From assembly GCA_964445645.1 (NCBI GenBank), contig CAYULH010000027.1, forward strand, positions 1-49,601: a stretch of DNA of 49,601 nucleotides, given 5' to 3'. Under the pieces are notes generated by a model. The model ran no database searches, was not told the DNA's origin, and worked only from the letters and a program-made list of their open reading frames with translations. The translations under genes were made by a program, and so were the position numbers. Within the stretch, counting starts at the first letter, position 1. Every line of letters starts with the position of its first letter. Below are positions 26,972 through 36,489 of the stretch, piece after piece. Source of the DNA: Aureispira sp964445645 (GTDB lineage Bacteria > Bacteroidota > Bacteroidia > Chitinophagales > Saprospiraceae).

Positions 26972-29900
26972 TTACTTCGCTTCTTGCTTTTGCACTTCTA
27001 CCCAACGTCCAGTTTTGCGTGCCTGAACGCTTTGGTCATACATAGCAGCTACACTAGTACCGGGTAGATAATAACGACCCAAGTAACTTGCATTGAGGCT
27101 CACCACAAAGACTTTGGATTTGGTTTTGGCCAAGTCAAAGAAGGTATACACTCGATCATCTCGTATATCGATGTAGTCGGCTTTGTTCACATCTTTAGCC
27201 AGCGCTGTACCCAGCAGGCGGCTGTTGTGGATTTCCCAACCAGACGGGAATACTTGGCTCAAGGCCAATTCGTGGTAATTTCTATTGCCTGTATTCGTCA
27301 CTTTTACAGCCGCCATAAAATCGGTTCCTTGTGCCAAGGTAGTTGGGTCAATCTCCTTGCCCTTCATATCCAAGTAAGCAATTTCCAACTTCAAGCCCTC
27401 CTCTGTAGCTGTTTCTTCGCCCACAGCAGGAATTCCATCAGCAATCATTCTGGCAAATAAAACATTCTTAGTATTGGTTCTAAAACTCACCTTACTCGTT
27501 TGTTCCCCATCCAAATCCAATTGCCAAACCGCTTTCTTCTGATTTACTTTTTGCCAAGCCCCATTGCCTACTTTGTATTCAAATACCAAAGGATTATTGC
27601 GTCCCATATCACCAGCATACTTGGCCATAGCTACTAGAGCTTGTCCTGTTTCTTGGGTATGGAGCCACTCTTGACTCTTCAGACGATCAGAAATAGCTTT
27701 CACCAAGTCACTTGCTTCCTCACGCTTGTTCATAATACTCAAAGTCTGAACAATCAATGCCTGATCTCTCAACTGTGAACCAAAGGTGGTTACTGTTTCA
27801 TTTTTTGCATAACGTTTGACTGTACGAGTAGCCTTCTTAGCCAATTCATTGGCTACGCCTTTTTGTCCACTGAGGTAGTAGGCTGCCGCCAAATACCAAC
27901 GTGCCGCCACTGCTTTTTCGTCAATTTGCTGCACACGCAAACGGTTCATCGCCCCCAAATCGGGCTTATCGGCCAAAGCCAACAAGTACAAACGATACGC
28001 TTGTGTGAGTATAGAAGAAGTATTCTCATTCTTCGTCCAACGTTGAGCAGCTTTGGTTTGATAACTGATCCAATTGTTGAGAATGTCACTGTTGATGCTG
28101 TAGCCCAAACGCTTGGCCTCTAGCCAAAAATGCCCAGCATAATTGGTTCCCCACTCATTGGATTGGCCTCCGGGCCAATAGCCCAAACCACCATCAGATG
28201 TTTGGAAGTGGTATAAGCGTTTGATGCCTGCTTTGATATTGGCCGTAGTAGCCGCTTTTTTCTTGTCTGATAATTCCATCAAACTGGTTAAATACAATTG
28301 AGGGAATACACTAGACGTAGTTTGCTCTACACAACCATAGGGGTAACGAATAAGGTAACGTAGGCGTTTGCCCAAGTTGAGTGGTGGCACTGATGATACT
28401 TCTAGCACCCCATTGTTAGTGCCTAGCATTCCCACAGGCTTGTAGGTGGTGTTCCAGTTTTTGCTGTCGCTAATTACTTGCTCTTCTACCACTGTTTCGC
28501 GCTGGTTGGCGTTTCTGATGGTCACATCTGTTTCGTAAGTGGCTTTTTCGCTGCCACTGCTTACTGTAATTTTTACATTACCCGTTCCTACACGCTCTCC
28601 TGTGCTCACTTCAAAGTAGGCCAAATCATCGCCTGGTTGGCTAAAGCTTAGTTTTTGGGTAGCAGATCCTTTGAGTGATAAGCCACCACTAGCTTCTACT
28701 TTTACATTCACATCCTTAACCTTGTCTTCCATAGCAAAGACCGTTACAGGCAGCTTAAAGTTTTCGCCTACTCCTAGTACACGAGGCAATGAGCCCAACA
28801 CCATCAATGGCTGACGCACTTTCATAGTTTGTTCCACATCGCCATAAGCCCCTTCGTGGCTGGCAATGACCATAGCACGCACAGAACCCACATAATTGGG
28901 CATGGTAAACTGGTGTGTAGCCTTCTCCCCTGCTTTTAGGTAGAATGGCCCAGCATACAACACTACAGGTTTGAAACGGTCTGGCTTCTTCTTGCCTTTG
29001 CCCTTGAGCGAGGCATCCCCACCAATACTCAACAAACTCTTAATATCGCCACCAAAGGCCCCCAAAACGTGATCGTAAAAATCCCAAGTTTTGACCCCTA
29101 AGGCTTCTCTTCTGTAAAAATTACTCCAAGGAGCAGGCGTTTTGTAGCCTGTTAAATCTAATAATCCTTCATCCACAATAGCTACGGTATAAGCCATTGG
29201 GCCACCTTTTTTCTCACTTACCCCAATCTCAAAACGCTCTCCGGGGCGTACACTTTCGGCCATAGCAATTTGAGGTTCCAACTTGGTAGCAGGATCTTCT
29301 ACCATGATTGGAATGGCTCCATACATACGAATAGGCAAGTCGTTCTTGGTTTGGGCATGGGGCTGCAATAAAGTAACAGTAGCATAAGCATTGGGTGTCA
29401 TTTCGGGAGTAGCCTTAAACTTAAAGGTAGTGTTTCCTTTTTTGGCTTCTACCCAGTGGGCATCAATTACTTTACTACCATTCTCAATCGTCACCAAAGC
29501 ACGTCCCACATCCCCCGTAGGAATAGTCAATGTAACCTCATCACCTACATTATAACGCTCGGCATCAGAGGTAAAATTAAGCGCTGTAGCTCCTTCAGGA
29601 TCACGCTCCTTGGATTTTCCAGCCCAACCGGGCCAATCAATATAGAAAATTTGACCAGAGGCGTGTCCTTCTTTGCCATTGGACACACGCACCAAGTAAC
29701 GTCCCCATTCAGGGTACTTCACTTCCATTTCCCAATAAGCCTTGCCATTAACGGTACTCACTGTGGCACTTTCTTTTTCATCGCCCGAAACACGGCCACG
29801 ATAATTGGCCAAGTCATCTCTGGATTTGTCAAACCACCATTTCCAGCTAATTTTGTACAATTTCACGGTCAAATCCTTCACATCTACAGGATTGCCATCT

Positions 29901-32518
29901 TTGTCTACAGTACGAATTTCTACACGATGTTTCTTATCTGTGAGCAGCATATTTCTCTTGGCATCCCCCTTGGGTACACGCACGCCTACATATACTTTGT
30001 AGGGGTGATAAGGCAAGGAAACTTGATTGACACTAAAGTCTCCCCCCGGTTCAAATACCTTGGTCAAGAAAGTGGCTTTGAGCTGCCCTGGGCTGTGTTC
30101 TTCTACATTGAGTTCTGTAGTAATATCCGCCAATCCTTCTTCGTTCAATTCGCCTTCAAAAATCACTTGGTCATCTACTTCAAAATTACGAACAGGATCT
30201 TGAAAATTAAAGTCGCTGTATTTATCAAACTTGGTATAGCCTTCTCTTAATGTTACATTTACTTTTGCCTTCAAATTCTTAGCAATAGCTCCATGCAACC
30301 AAGTAGATTGGAGTTTACCTTCAATTTTCTCGTCTTCTGCCGAAAGTTCTTTCTTACCAAAATCCAAATCAATTTTTAGGCGATTGGGCTTGATGGTTTC
30401 GATTTTTAGGGTTTTGCTAAAGCTGGCACCGCCTACTCTTACCGTAGCCAAGTAGTTGCCTGTTGGCGCATCTTCGTCCGTTTTGCAGGTAAAATTGTAC
30501 ATACCACCTACCGACTGGGTGCTGGTTTTCTTTACAATAATAGCTCCTTTGGAGTCTTTGAGTGTAAACACCACAGGGTGATCGGCTGGCAGGGCTTTGT
30601 CCTTATCTTCTAAGATAAAATTGAGGAACATTTCATCGCCCGGTCTCCAAACCCCACGCTCGCCATAAATAAAGCCTTTAAGCCCCTTGTGATAGGTCAA
30701 ACCTGCCACATCAAAACGGCTCATAGACAAGGCATTACCATCATCCAAACGCAAATAGCCGCGCTGTGCGCCTTGCTTGGCAATCAAGAAGAAAGGCTTT
30801 TTGGGCAAGTCTGGACGGGCTAGACCCGCTTTGTCTGTTTTGGCTGTAGCTATTTTCTTTTGGTGATAATCGTAGAATTCTAATTCTACATTTTTGATGG
30901 GTTCGGTTGTTTCTATATTAGTAACAGCTACCAACATACCATTATCTCCACGTTTTACGACCAAACCTAAATCAGAAGCCAAAATATTGCGTTTGGCGAC
31001 CAAGGAGGAGCGGTAATAATAACGGCTACAGGGATTGCTCAAATCGTCATAGTCATAATCATCTTCGTAATAATCCCAATAGCTGCTTCCATAACTTGGG
31101 CTATCCCAATTGTCGCCCAAGGCCAACATATTTTTCTCCTCCCTGTTTTGCTCATCTTCGTTTACCTCTTGGCAAACATACAAAGAGTAAGAACGCTTAA
31201 AACCCAACGCAATTTCATAAATAGCCCCTGGTTCGGGCTTTATCAAATCTGCCAAATCCAAGGAATGCTTGGTCCAGTTGGCCAAGTCCAATCCAGCCGT
31301 TTTGTCCAAGGCAATTTTCTTTTCCATGACTACATCGCCAACTCGCTTGAGTTCTTGACTACCTGCAATATCATTGACCTGAAAGAATTGCTTTACATTT
31401 TGCTCCCGAATCTTAATGACTCGAACATCTACAGCATTGATATTCACACTTTCAAAAACAATAGGCATCCGATCAGAATTGGGAATAATGTTTCCTTTTC
31501 CAATCCAACGTACTTTGGGTTTGATGTCTGAGAAGGTGAGTGTTTCGGTCAATGGCTCAATCAATACCTCTCCTGCATCATTGGTAATAGCATCAGAGAT
31601 TTTGAGCGTTTTGTCGCCACGCAGTTTTTTGTCTGTAAAGATTTTAATCAAATTATTTTCGATACTACAATCCACACTACTTCCGCCCAATTGTACTAAG
31701 CCTTGTAAATTCTGACTCGCATCCAATACATCCGAAAACTCCAATACAATTTGTTGTTCAGGTGCTTCATAACGATAAGTATTGAGATGCTTAAAGTTAT
31801 CCTTGGCGGGTACATTCACTGTCATAGAGCCATCTTGCTTGGCATTGATGGTTTTTCCTTCCCACTTCCAAGTAATGGGATAGGCTTTGGCCTCTTGGGG
31901 CACTTCGTGGATGGTAAATTGGTGATGGGTAGCATCCTCATGCACCCAGTCAATATCCAAACTTTTGTTGCCACGATAAGCTCTCAGCAAGCGTTCCACG
32001 GTCTTGGGATCTTCCAAGTCATTGAGTTCTAAGCGGCCTTGTTGTCTCACCCAATTCTTGTTGTTCTTTTTGGTAATAACACTAGCCAAAGGGTCTACAC
32101 TCACAAACTGATCCTTAATCTTGAATTGAAATTGAAAAACAGCCAATTCTTTGGGTAAGTTTTCTACCAATGCGCCCATACTGAGCTTGGCGGTATAAAT
32201 TTGCCCCGATACTAGTGCTACATCAGGAATAAACTCTAAGGTTTGAGGGGTCAACCAAACTGCTTTTCCATTGATAGCGGGCTCAAAACTAAACGGATTT
32301 TTGGCCAGTTCTTCTTGATCTTCGCCTCCTATTGCCTCCTGAAACATTACTTTGATACTAGAGCGTTTGGAGATTTCACCCTCTGTAAAACCAGACAAGT
32401 ATTGGTCAAATTCGGCATTGTGTGTCAATCGCTCTGGTTGTTCGTTTTTACCTGTTTGGCAAGCCGTAAAGGCCAGTAATAAAAACAAACTAACCAAAAT
32501 TAGTGGTGTTCTTCTCAT
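26972..32518 (-). CDS. Alpha-2-macroglobulin family lipoprotein with thioester
   Basis: The 1848-residue protein is a bacterial alpha-2-macroglobulin. The signal ends in LAFTAC, with lipidation at Cys20, so it is anchored in the periplasm or outer membrane. The early half has Ig-like MG domains, with a Tyr/Asp-rich insert (SYWDYYEDDYDYDD) at about 480. The MG2 region GLKGFIYGERGVWRPGDEMF follows. The macroglobulin core contains AIVDEGLLDLTGY. The thioester motif GCVEQT has Cys1396 and Gln1399, so covalent trapping of proteases is likely. The thioester domain continues with GGLGYWPGG and the protein ends in a receptor-binding-like domain. No pbpC, the usual Gram-negative partner, is adjacent. 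Confidence 0.95.
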   Translation of the reverse strand: MRRTPLILVSLFLLLAFTACQTGKNEQPERLTHNAEFDQYLSGFTEGEISKRSSIKVMFQEAIGGEDQEELAKNPFSFEPAINGKAVWLTPQTLEFIPDVALVSGQIYTAKLSMGALVENLPKELAVFQFQFKIKDQFVSVDPLASVITKKNNKNWVRQQGRLELNDLEDPKTVERLLRAYRGNKSLDIDWVHEDATHHQFTIHEVPQEAKAYPITWKWEGKTINAKQDGSMTVNVPAKDNFKHLNTYRYEAPEQQIVLEFSDVLDASQNLQGLVQLGGSSVDCSIENNLIKIFTDKKLRGDKTLKISDAITNDAGEVLIEPLTETLTFSDIKPKVRWIGKGNIIPNSDRMPIVFESVNINAVDVRVIKIREQNVKQFFQVNDIAGSQELKRVGDVVMEKKIALDKTAGLDLANWTKHSLDLADLIKPEPGAIYEIALGFKRSYSLYVCQEVNEDEQNREEKNMLALGDNWDSPSYGSSYWDYYEDDYDYDDLSNPCSRYYYRSSLVAKRNILASDLGLVVKRGDNGMLVAVTNIETTEPIKNVELEFYDYHQKKIATAKTDKAGLARPDLPKKPFFLIAKQGAQRGYLRLDDGNALSMSRFDVAGLTYHKGLKGFIYGERGVWRPGDEMFLNFILEDKDKALPADHPVVFTLKDSKGAIIVKKTSTQSVGGMYNFTCKTDEDAPTGNYLATVRVGGASFSKTLKIETIKPNRLKIDLDFGKKELSAEDEKIEGKLQSTWLHGAIAKNLKAKVNVTLREGYTKFDKYSDFNFQDPVRNFEVDDQVIFEGELNEEGLADITTELNVEEHSPGQLKATFLTKVFEPGGDFSVNQVSLPYHPYKVYVGVRVPKGDAKRNMLLTDKKHRVEIRTVDKDGNPVDVKDLTVKLYKISWKWWFDKSRDDLANYRGRVSGDEKESATVSTVNGKAYWEMEVKYPEWGRYLVRVSNGKEGHASGQIFYIDWPGWAGKSKERDPEGATALNFTSDAERYNVGDEVTLTIPTGDVGRALVTIENGSKVIDAHWVEAKKGNTTFKFKATPEMTPNAYATVTLLQPHAQTKNDLPIRMYGAIPIMVEDPATKLEPQIAMAESVRPGERFEIGVSEKKGGPMAYTVAIVDEGLLDLTGYKTPAPWSNFYRREALGVKTWDFYDHVLGAFGGDIKSLLSIGGDASLKGKGKKKPDRFKPVVLYAGPFYLKAGEKATHQFTMPNYVGSVRAMVIASHEGAYGDVEQTMKVRQPLMVLGSLPRVLGVGENFKLPVTVFAMEDKVKDVNVKVEASGGLSLKGSATQKLSFSQPGDDLAYFEVSTGERVGTGNVKITVSSGSEKATYETDVTIRNANQRETVVEEQVISDSKNWNTTYKPVGMLGTNNGVLEVSSVPPLNLGKRLRYLIRYPYGCVEQTTSSVFPQLYLTSLMELSDKKKAATTANIKAGIKRLYHFQTSDGGLGYWPGGQSNEWGTNYAGHFWLEAKRLGYSINSDILNNWISYQTKAAQRWTKNENTSSILTQAYRLYLLALADKPDLGAMNRLRVQQIDEKAVAARWYLAAAYYLSGQKGVANELAKKATRTVKRYAKNETVTTFGSQLRDQALIVQTLSIMNKREEASDLVKAISDRLKSQEWLHTQETGQALVAMAKYAGDMGRNNPLVFEYKVGNGAWQKVNQKKAVWQLDLDGEQTSKVSFRTNTKNVLFARMIADGIPAVGEETATEEGLKLEIAYLDMKGKEIDPTTLAQGTDFMAAVKVTNTGNRNYHELALSQVFPSGWEIHNSRLLGTALAKDVNKADYIDIRDDRVYTFFDLAKTKSKVFVVSLNASYLGRYYLPGTSVAAMYDQSVQARKTGRWVEVQKQEAK

Positions 32519-32571
32519 TGGATTTAAGTTGTGTCCCGTGTAAAGGACTTTTGTTATTACAAAAAATAGGA

Positions 32572-32973
32572 TTAGATGCTAATGGGTAAAATAGTGATAC
32601 CGTCTGGTGCTTTGGCAGACAATGTGATATGATAACGCCTTTCATGAATCATACAATGATCACATTGTAACAACAATATCATTTCTTGGTCATTCAACCA
32701 TGTATAGCTGTAATTAATTGTCGTGCGGTTATCTTCTGGCAAATTGATACCTCCCAAATAGCATTCTTGTTGTTCTTTATGTTGAGAATATAGCAATATT
32801 TCAGGAGTTTGGTGCATCATTCTTTCTTTTTGATAAAGAATTAGTTGATACTTCCCATTTGGTGCTACAATCTTTCCCCAAAGTTGCTGAGAGTAACTCT
32901 GGGTTTGCAAGAGCAACAAAATGGCCCACCCAAATAGAGAAAGAGAGGCTACAACAGATGTTTCTTTCTTCAT
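32572..32973 (-). CDS. Hypothetical small secreted protein
   Basis: I do not recognise this 133-residue protein. It has a signal peptide (hydrophobic SLFGWAILLLLQTQSYSQQ) and a body with beta-strand patterns such as GKYQLILYQKERMMH and RRYHITLSAKA. A pair of Cys in the LLQCDHCMIHERRYH region could form a disulfide or metal site. It precedes the alpha-2-macroglobulin gene by 53 bp on the same strand and may be co-transcribed with it. Confidence 0.65.
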   Translation of the reverse strand: MKKETSVVASLSLFGWAILLLLQTQSYSQQLWGKIVAPNGKYQLILYQKERMMHQTPEILLYSQHKEQQECYLGGINLPEDNRTTINYSYTWLNDQEMILLLQCDHCMIHERRYHITLSAKAPDGITILPISI

Positions 32974-33291
32974 AGGATTTTACAATAAAGGGATTATGGG
33001 GATTTTTTTTTACAGTACAAATTGATTTACTGCCTTTTACAATTTCAAAAATAATACAAAAACACGGAAAAATAAGCAGACCAAACTAGGATTGAGTATT
33101 TGGCAGCTTAGTTGATTAGTTGGTATAAAGCATAAATATTAATACCTTTGAAGCTCCGATTGAAATAAAGCCAAAAAAAACTCAAACACTCTATTTATCA
33201 GATAAATACACAAAATTAATAAAATAATACAAAACTAAAACATTTTTATTTTAATTAAAACATTAATAACACAAAAATTCTATTTATAAGT
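32974..33291. other. Divergent intergenic region, small secreted protein / barrel
   Basis: This 318-bp AT-rich gap holds no gene. It includes the promoter listed at 33120-33150 for the plus-strand barrel gene. On the minus strand TATTTTTG (reading 33053 to 33046) matches a -7 box, with no TTG at the expected distance. Confidence 0.5.
33120..33150 (+). promoter_or_regulatory. Bacteroidota-type promoter for beta-barrel gene
   Basis: TTG at 33120-33122, a 20-bp spacer and TACCTTTG at 33143-33150 fit the Bacteroidota primary promoter. The leader to the ATG at 33292 would be about 135 nt and is very A/T-rich. Confidence 0.6.
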
Positions 33292-34218
33292 ATGAAATTC
33301 CTCTTTATCCTTGTAATAATAGCTTCCTGCTCTTTTGGTATAATTGCACAAGAGGGCCTCAAGCTCGGTGCCTATCTTACTCCTTGTGTATCTTTGTCTT
33401 TTAATCAGGAGGATAAGCAAAAAGGAAATACACTTCAACAAAAAACCTCCTTTGGGTATACCACTGGTTTGCTTCTAGGGTATGGTATTACAGAGATATT
33501 GAGCATATCTACAGGGGTAGCTTATTACGAACATCGCATTCAATTTGAGCACCAGCGCACAAGATTGGCCAATGACAATGCTGATCCAAATTTAGGGGCG
33601 ACTGCTCTACGACGTTCTCAATATATTAGAGTCCCCCTGATGGTGGGTTTGGCATCAGACCCCAATCGTCAATGGGGAGTATTGGCACGCTTTGGTCCTC
33701 ATTTCAATTTTTTGGTGCAAGCCAATTATTACGATGCTCGTCTCGAAGGCTATAGCAATTATAACGCTCAACAAGGAATAGACTTGAGGCAAGAAATTTC
33801 TTTGTATCAAGAGAACTCCAATGGTGGTCTAATCAAGCAAGGTGGAACTGCCCCCATTTATCAAATTTTTGTGCCGGGGGTTACGGCTGAAGTAGGCGTG
33901 CAATTTCGAGTCAATGACCAAGTAAAGCTCACAGCATTGGTTCATGTAGAGGGTTCTTCTAATCCTGAAGCAGAAGGGGCTGCAAGCCTAGCTCACAACC
34001 TCAATAGAGGCGATTATTTGGTCACGACCAACCCATTTGATAACCCAGTGCTTGCCCAATTGGACAATAATAAACAACAAATAGAAGCAACTCCTTTTGA
34101 TGCTGTATTTCCCAATTATACCAACCCAAATGCTCCTAATGCAACCACTAGAGCCACTACTTGGCAAATGATGGTAGGACTTCAATTGGGGATTGTATAT
34201 ACACACAAAAATAATTAA
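33292..34218 (+). CDS. Outer-membrane beta-barrel protein (PorT-like family)
   Basis: The 308-residue protein has a signal peptide ending near FGIIAQ and a single-barrel pattern typical of Bacteroidota outer-membrane proteins (OMP_b-brl_2 type). Landmarks are LKLGAYLTPCVSLSF, the glycine-rich TTGLLLGYGITEILSISTGV, and RVPLMVGLASDPNRQWGVLARFGPHFNFL. These match the neighbour at 34400-35146, with IRIPLMVRVGGDP and FRFGPHLDFLAG, so the two are paralogues. A longer loop region near the C-terminus (NYTNPNAPNATTRA) distinguishes this one. Ligand unknown. Confidence 0.82.
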   Translation: MKFLFILVIIASCSFGIIAQEGLKLGAYLTPCVSLSFNQEDKQKGNTLQQKTSFGYTTGLLLGYGITEILSISTGVAYYEHRIQFEHQRTRLANDNADPNLGATALRRSQYIRVPLMVGLASDPNRQWGVLARFGPHFNFLVQANYYDARLEGYSNYNAQQGIDLRQEISLYQENSNGGLIKQGGTAPIYQIFVPGVTAEVGVQFRVNDQVKLTALVHVEGSSNPEAEGAASLAHNLNRGDYLVTTNPFDNPVLAQLDNNKQQIEATPFDAVFPNYTNPNAPNATTRATTWQMMVGLQLGIVYTHKNN

Positions 34219-34354
34219 CCTTTTACTTCAACCTTTTGGTTAATATCAAAAAAAACAGTAATTTTACATTGAAATAAAAAATCACTATCTAATTTCAATG
34301 CGTCATTTTATACACCTTGTTTAGTTTTTTAGACAAGTTACTAGAAATTATTTA

Positions 34355-34362
34355 TACCTTTG
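34355..34362 (+). promoter_or_regulatory. Putative -7 box for second beta-barrel gene
   Basis: TACCTTTG matches TAnnTTTG and sits 38 bp before the ATG. The -33 position has no TTG. A possible hairpin, CATTGAAAT (34267-34275) with ATTTCAATG (34292-34300), lies upstream and may end the previous transcript. Confidence 0.45.
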
Positions 34363-34399
34363 ACGCATTCATTTTTATGGTACATTTAAAATTTACACA

Positions 34400-35146
34400 A
34401 TGAAAAACTTAACTTTATTAATAGCTGCATTATTGTTGGCAGGACAGACATTTGCCCAGTCAGGTTTAGAATTGACAGCTGGCTATACACCGGGGGTTTC
34501 TTTTATCCTCAATGACGATGATTTTGCAGCAGGTGAACAATTGAACTATCAAGTTACTTATGGTTCACATGTAGGGTTAACGCTTGGCTACAACTTTTCA
34601 GAAAAAGTAGGTGTTACTACTGGTTTTGGCTTGGCTTCTATTAACCAAAATTATGTTACCGATTATGATAATCGTACAAGAGATGAGCAAGACTTCGCCA
34701 ACCGCCGTCTAACTTACATTCGCATTCCTTTGATGGTACGTGTTGGAGGCGACCCAACTGCTCCGAGCAGTGCCTTTTTCCGTTTTGGCCCTCACCTAGA
34801 CTTCTTGGCTGGTGCTACGGGTTATCAAGATATTAATTTAGGTATTTTGGGTCGTGTAACTAATTCGGACAACTATCGCAACTACCGTACAATTTTCTCT
34901 ACAGAAGATGAAGATATTTTCAGCAATATGGTTATTGGTTTGACAATGGAAGTGGGTGGCCGTATTCGTATTAGTGATGTAATGGGTGTATTGATTCTAT
35001 TCCACCTAGAGTCTTCACTTACTAACTCTGAAGGAGAAGATGCTTGGAAAATCTTTGAAAGCAACAGTGCTCAAGAACGTGCTCAATCTTGGAATGTAAT
35101 GCCCGGTTTGAACGTGAGCTTCCAGTATGTACTAAACTTCAACTAA
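34400..35146 (+). CDS. Outer-membrane beta-barrel protein (PorT-like family), paralogue
   Basis: This 248-residue protein has a signal peptide ending near AGQTFAQ, followed by LELTAGYTPGVSFIL and a series of amphipathic strands. It is a paralogue of the product at 33292-34218, sharing LGYNFSEKVGVTTGFG versus LGYGITEILSISTGV, the RIPLMVRVGGDP strand and FRFGPHLDFL. The C-terminus ends in an aromatic-rich strand (NVSFQYVLNFN), usual for barrel insertion. It has its own -7 box and a strong terminator. Confidence 0.82.
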   Translation: MKNLTLLIAALLLAGQTFAQSGLELTAGYTPGVSFILNDDDFAAGEQLNYQVTYGSHVGLTLGYNFSEKVGVTTGFGLASINQNYVTDYDNRTRDEQDFANRRLTYIRIPLMVRVGGDPTAPSSAFFRFGPHLDFLAGATGYQDINLGILGRVTNSDNYRNYRTIFSTEDEDIFSNMVIGLTMEVGGRIRISDVMGVLILFHLESSLTNSEGEDAWKIFESNSAQERAQSWNVMPGLNVSFQYVLNFN

Positions 35147-35174
35147 AATTATACCGTATAAATAAGATTATTGA

Positions 35175-35207
35175 AGAGCAATGCCCACAAGGGCATTGCT
35201 CTTTTTG
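35175..35207 (+). terminator. Intrinsic terminator of second beta-barrel gene
   Basis: AGAGCAATGCCC and GGGCATTGCTCT make a perfect 12-bp stem with an ACAA loop, followed by five Ts. It lies between two convergent genes. Confidence 0.9.
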
Positions 35208-35228
35208 GGTTGAAATTAAGCAGTTGCT

Positions 35229-36290
35229 TTACCTAAAAACAAAACCATTGGCAAAAATACCAGCCGTATACGCATCTACTAAAGTACCATCTAAGCGAAA
35301 ACGCTGCACTTGGGCTGGATTAATCCCCGAAGAGGTAGCCGCATACAAATACTGTGTTGCTGGATCATACCCCAAACCATAATAACTCCCTGCCAATAAT
35401 GCCTCCTCTAGTCCTGTCGCTATATTGTAACGCCATACTTGCCCTGCTCGGGTATAAAATAGCTGCTCCTTGGACGTGCTATTGATAAGCAAATTTCCAA
35501 TAGGATCACCCTTTCCAAAATTAATTTCTTGTGCAATGGTATTGGTAGCTGGATCAATGGCAATGAGCTTGCTTTCGGTGCTATTGGCCGTATCAATATT
35601 GGGGTAGGTCAAGTAATTGATTTCGCCAGCACAAGCCACCCACAATTTTCCTTGCCCATCTTCTACGATACCACTAGGCTTATCAGCTACCGCTATCACT
35701 TGCACCACTTGCCGTTGCTGCACATCAAAAACCGTCACTTTATTATTGCTACCCAAACCACCAATATGGGTAATGTACAACAAGCCATTTTGGAGCAACA
35801 ACCGCTCTGGGCCTTGCTCTACAGGAATGCGCTCCAACAAGGTATTGGACACCAAATCAATTCGTGCCAAACTCCCTGTTAGGCCATCTGCACCCCATTC
35901 TGTTACATAGGCTTCTGTATTGGAAACGGGCAAACAATAACGCGGCAAACGCAAACCTGTAATTTGGGCTTTTTCGGCAAAAGTAGCCGCCTCCACCACT
36001 TCTATTTTATTAGAATTATTGACCACGATATAGCCCTTGTCGCCCTCAAAAACCAAGGACTGCACCACATCGCCCAAGTCACGCTGGTTCTTCTTCCAAA
36101 AAATGCGCTGCGTAATGGTGTTGTCCGCTCTATCAAAATGGCTAATCGTTCCCGAAGTATTGCCAAACATCCCCTCATTAATCACAAACACCCCTTGGCT
36201 GTATTGCCCCACAGAATTAGGCAAGGGCTCGGGCTTATCACAAGCCCCCCACAATACCCAACTGGCTAGTACTAATATTCTTATCCTCAT
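35229..36290 (-). CDS. DUF5074-like beta-propeller lipoprotein
   Basis: The 353-residue protein has a lipoprotein signal ending in LWGAC, with the lipid Cys at 17. It shows the pattern of a YVTN-like beta-propeller: GVFVINEGMFGNTSGTISHF, then repeats such as GYIVVNNSNKIEVVEAATF, AYVTEWGADG-TGSLARIDL, and LWVACAGEINYL. The opening motif FVINEG is typical of DUF5074-type proteins, found at Bacteroidota cell surfaces and sometimes near cobalamin uptake genes, which are absent here. The ATG at 36290 overlaps the stop of the upstream small gene as TGATG, implying translational coupling. Confidence 0.82.
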   Translation of the reverse strand: MRIRILVLASWVLWGACDKPEPLPNSVGQYSQGVFVINEGMFGNTSGTISHFDRADNTITQRIFWKKNQRDLGDVVQSLVFEGDKGYIVVNNSNKIEVVEAATFAEKAQITGLRLPRYCLPVSNTEAYVTEWGADGLTGSLARIDLVSNTLLERIPVEQGPERLLLQNGLLYITHIGGLGSNNKVTVFDVQQRQVVQVIAVADKPSGIVEDGQGKLWVACAGEINYLTYPNIDTANSTESKLIAIDPATNTIAQEINFGKGDPIGNLLINSTSKEQLFYTRAGQVWRYNIATGLEEALLAGSYYGLGYDPATQYLYAATSSGINPAQVQRFRLDGTLVDAYTAGIFANGFVFR

Positions 36291-36466
36291 CAAATTCCTA
36301 AATTTTCTCTAATCTTTTCCCAAAGGGTCAATTTCTTTTTCTCGCCATAAGGCCCATCTTCATAATAACTATAGTCGTAATCTCCCTGACGAATGGAACG
36401 TTTGAGTTGCCACCATCTCCAAATCATAATTACCAATAGTACGGGCACCAAATATCCCCAAATCAT
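36290..36466 (-). CDS. Small membrane protein of 58 residues
   Basis: This short gene encodes MIWGYLVPVLLVIMIWRWW, one membrane helix, followed by a basic stretch (QLKRSIRQ), a Tyr/Asp-rich patch (GDYDYSYYEDGPYGE) and a basic, amphipathic tail. Its stop codon and the ATG of the DUF5074-like gene share one base (TGATG). It starts 23 bp after the moaCB stop codon on the same strand, so it may be transcribed with the molybdenum genes. The helix near the N-terminus and the lack of a lipobox suggest an inner-membrane protein with a cytoplasmic tail. Function unknown. Confidence 0.75.
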   Translation of the reverse strand: MIWGYLVPVLLVIMIWRWWQLKRSIRQGDYDYSYYEDGPYGEKKKLTLWEKIRENLGI

Positions 36467-36489
36467 AGCTTCTTGTTTTTGTTTTAAAA

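Noticed and set aside
29456..30250. Antisense reading frame of 264 residues inside the alpha-2-macroglobulin gene
   Set aside because: Shadow of a strongly supported gene; His/Ile/Phe-rich with no family resemblance.
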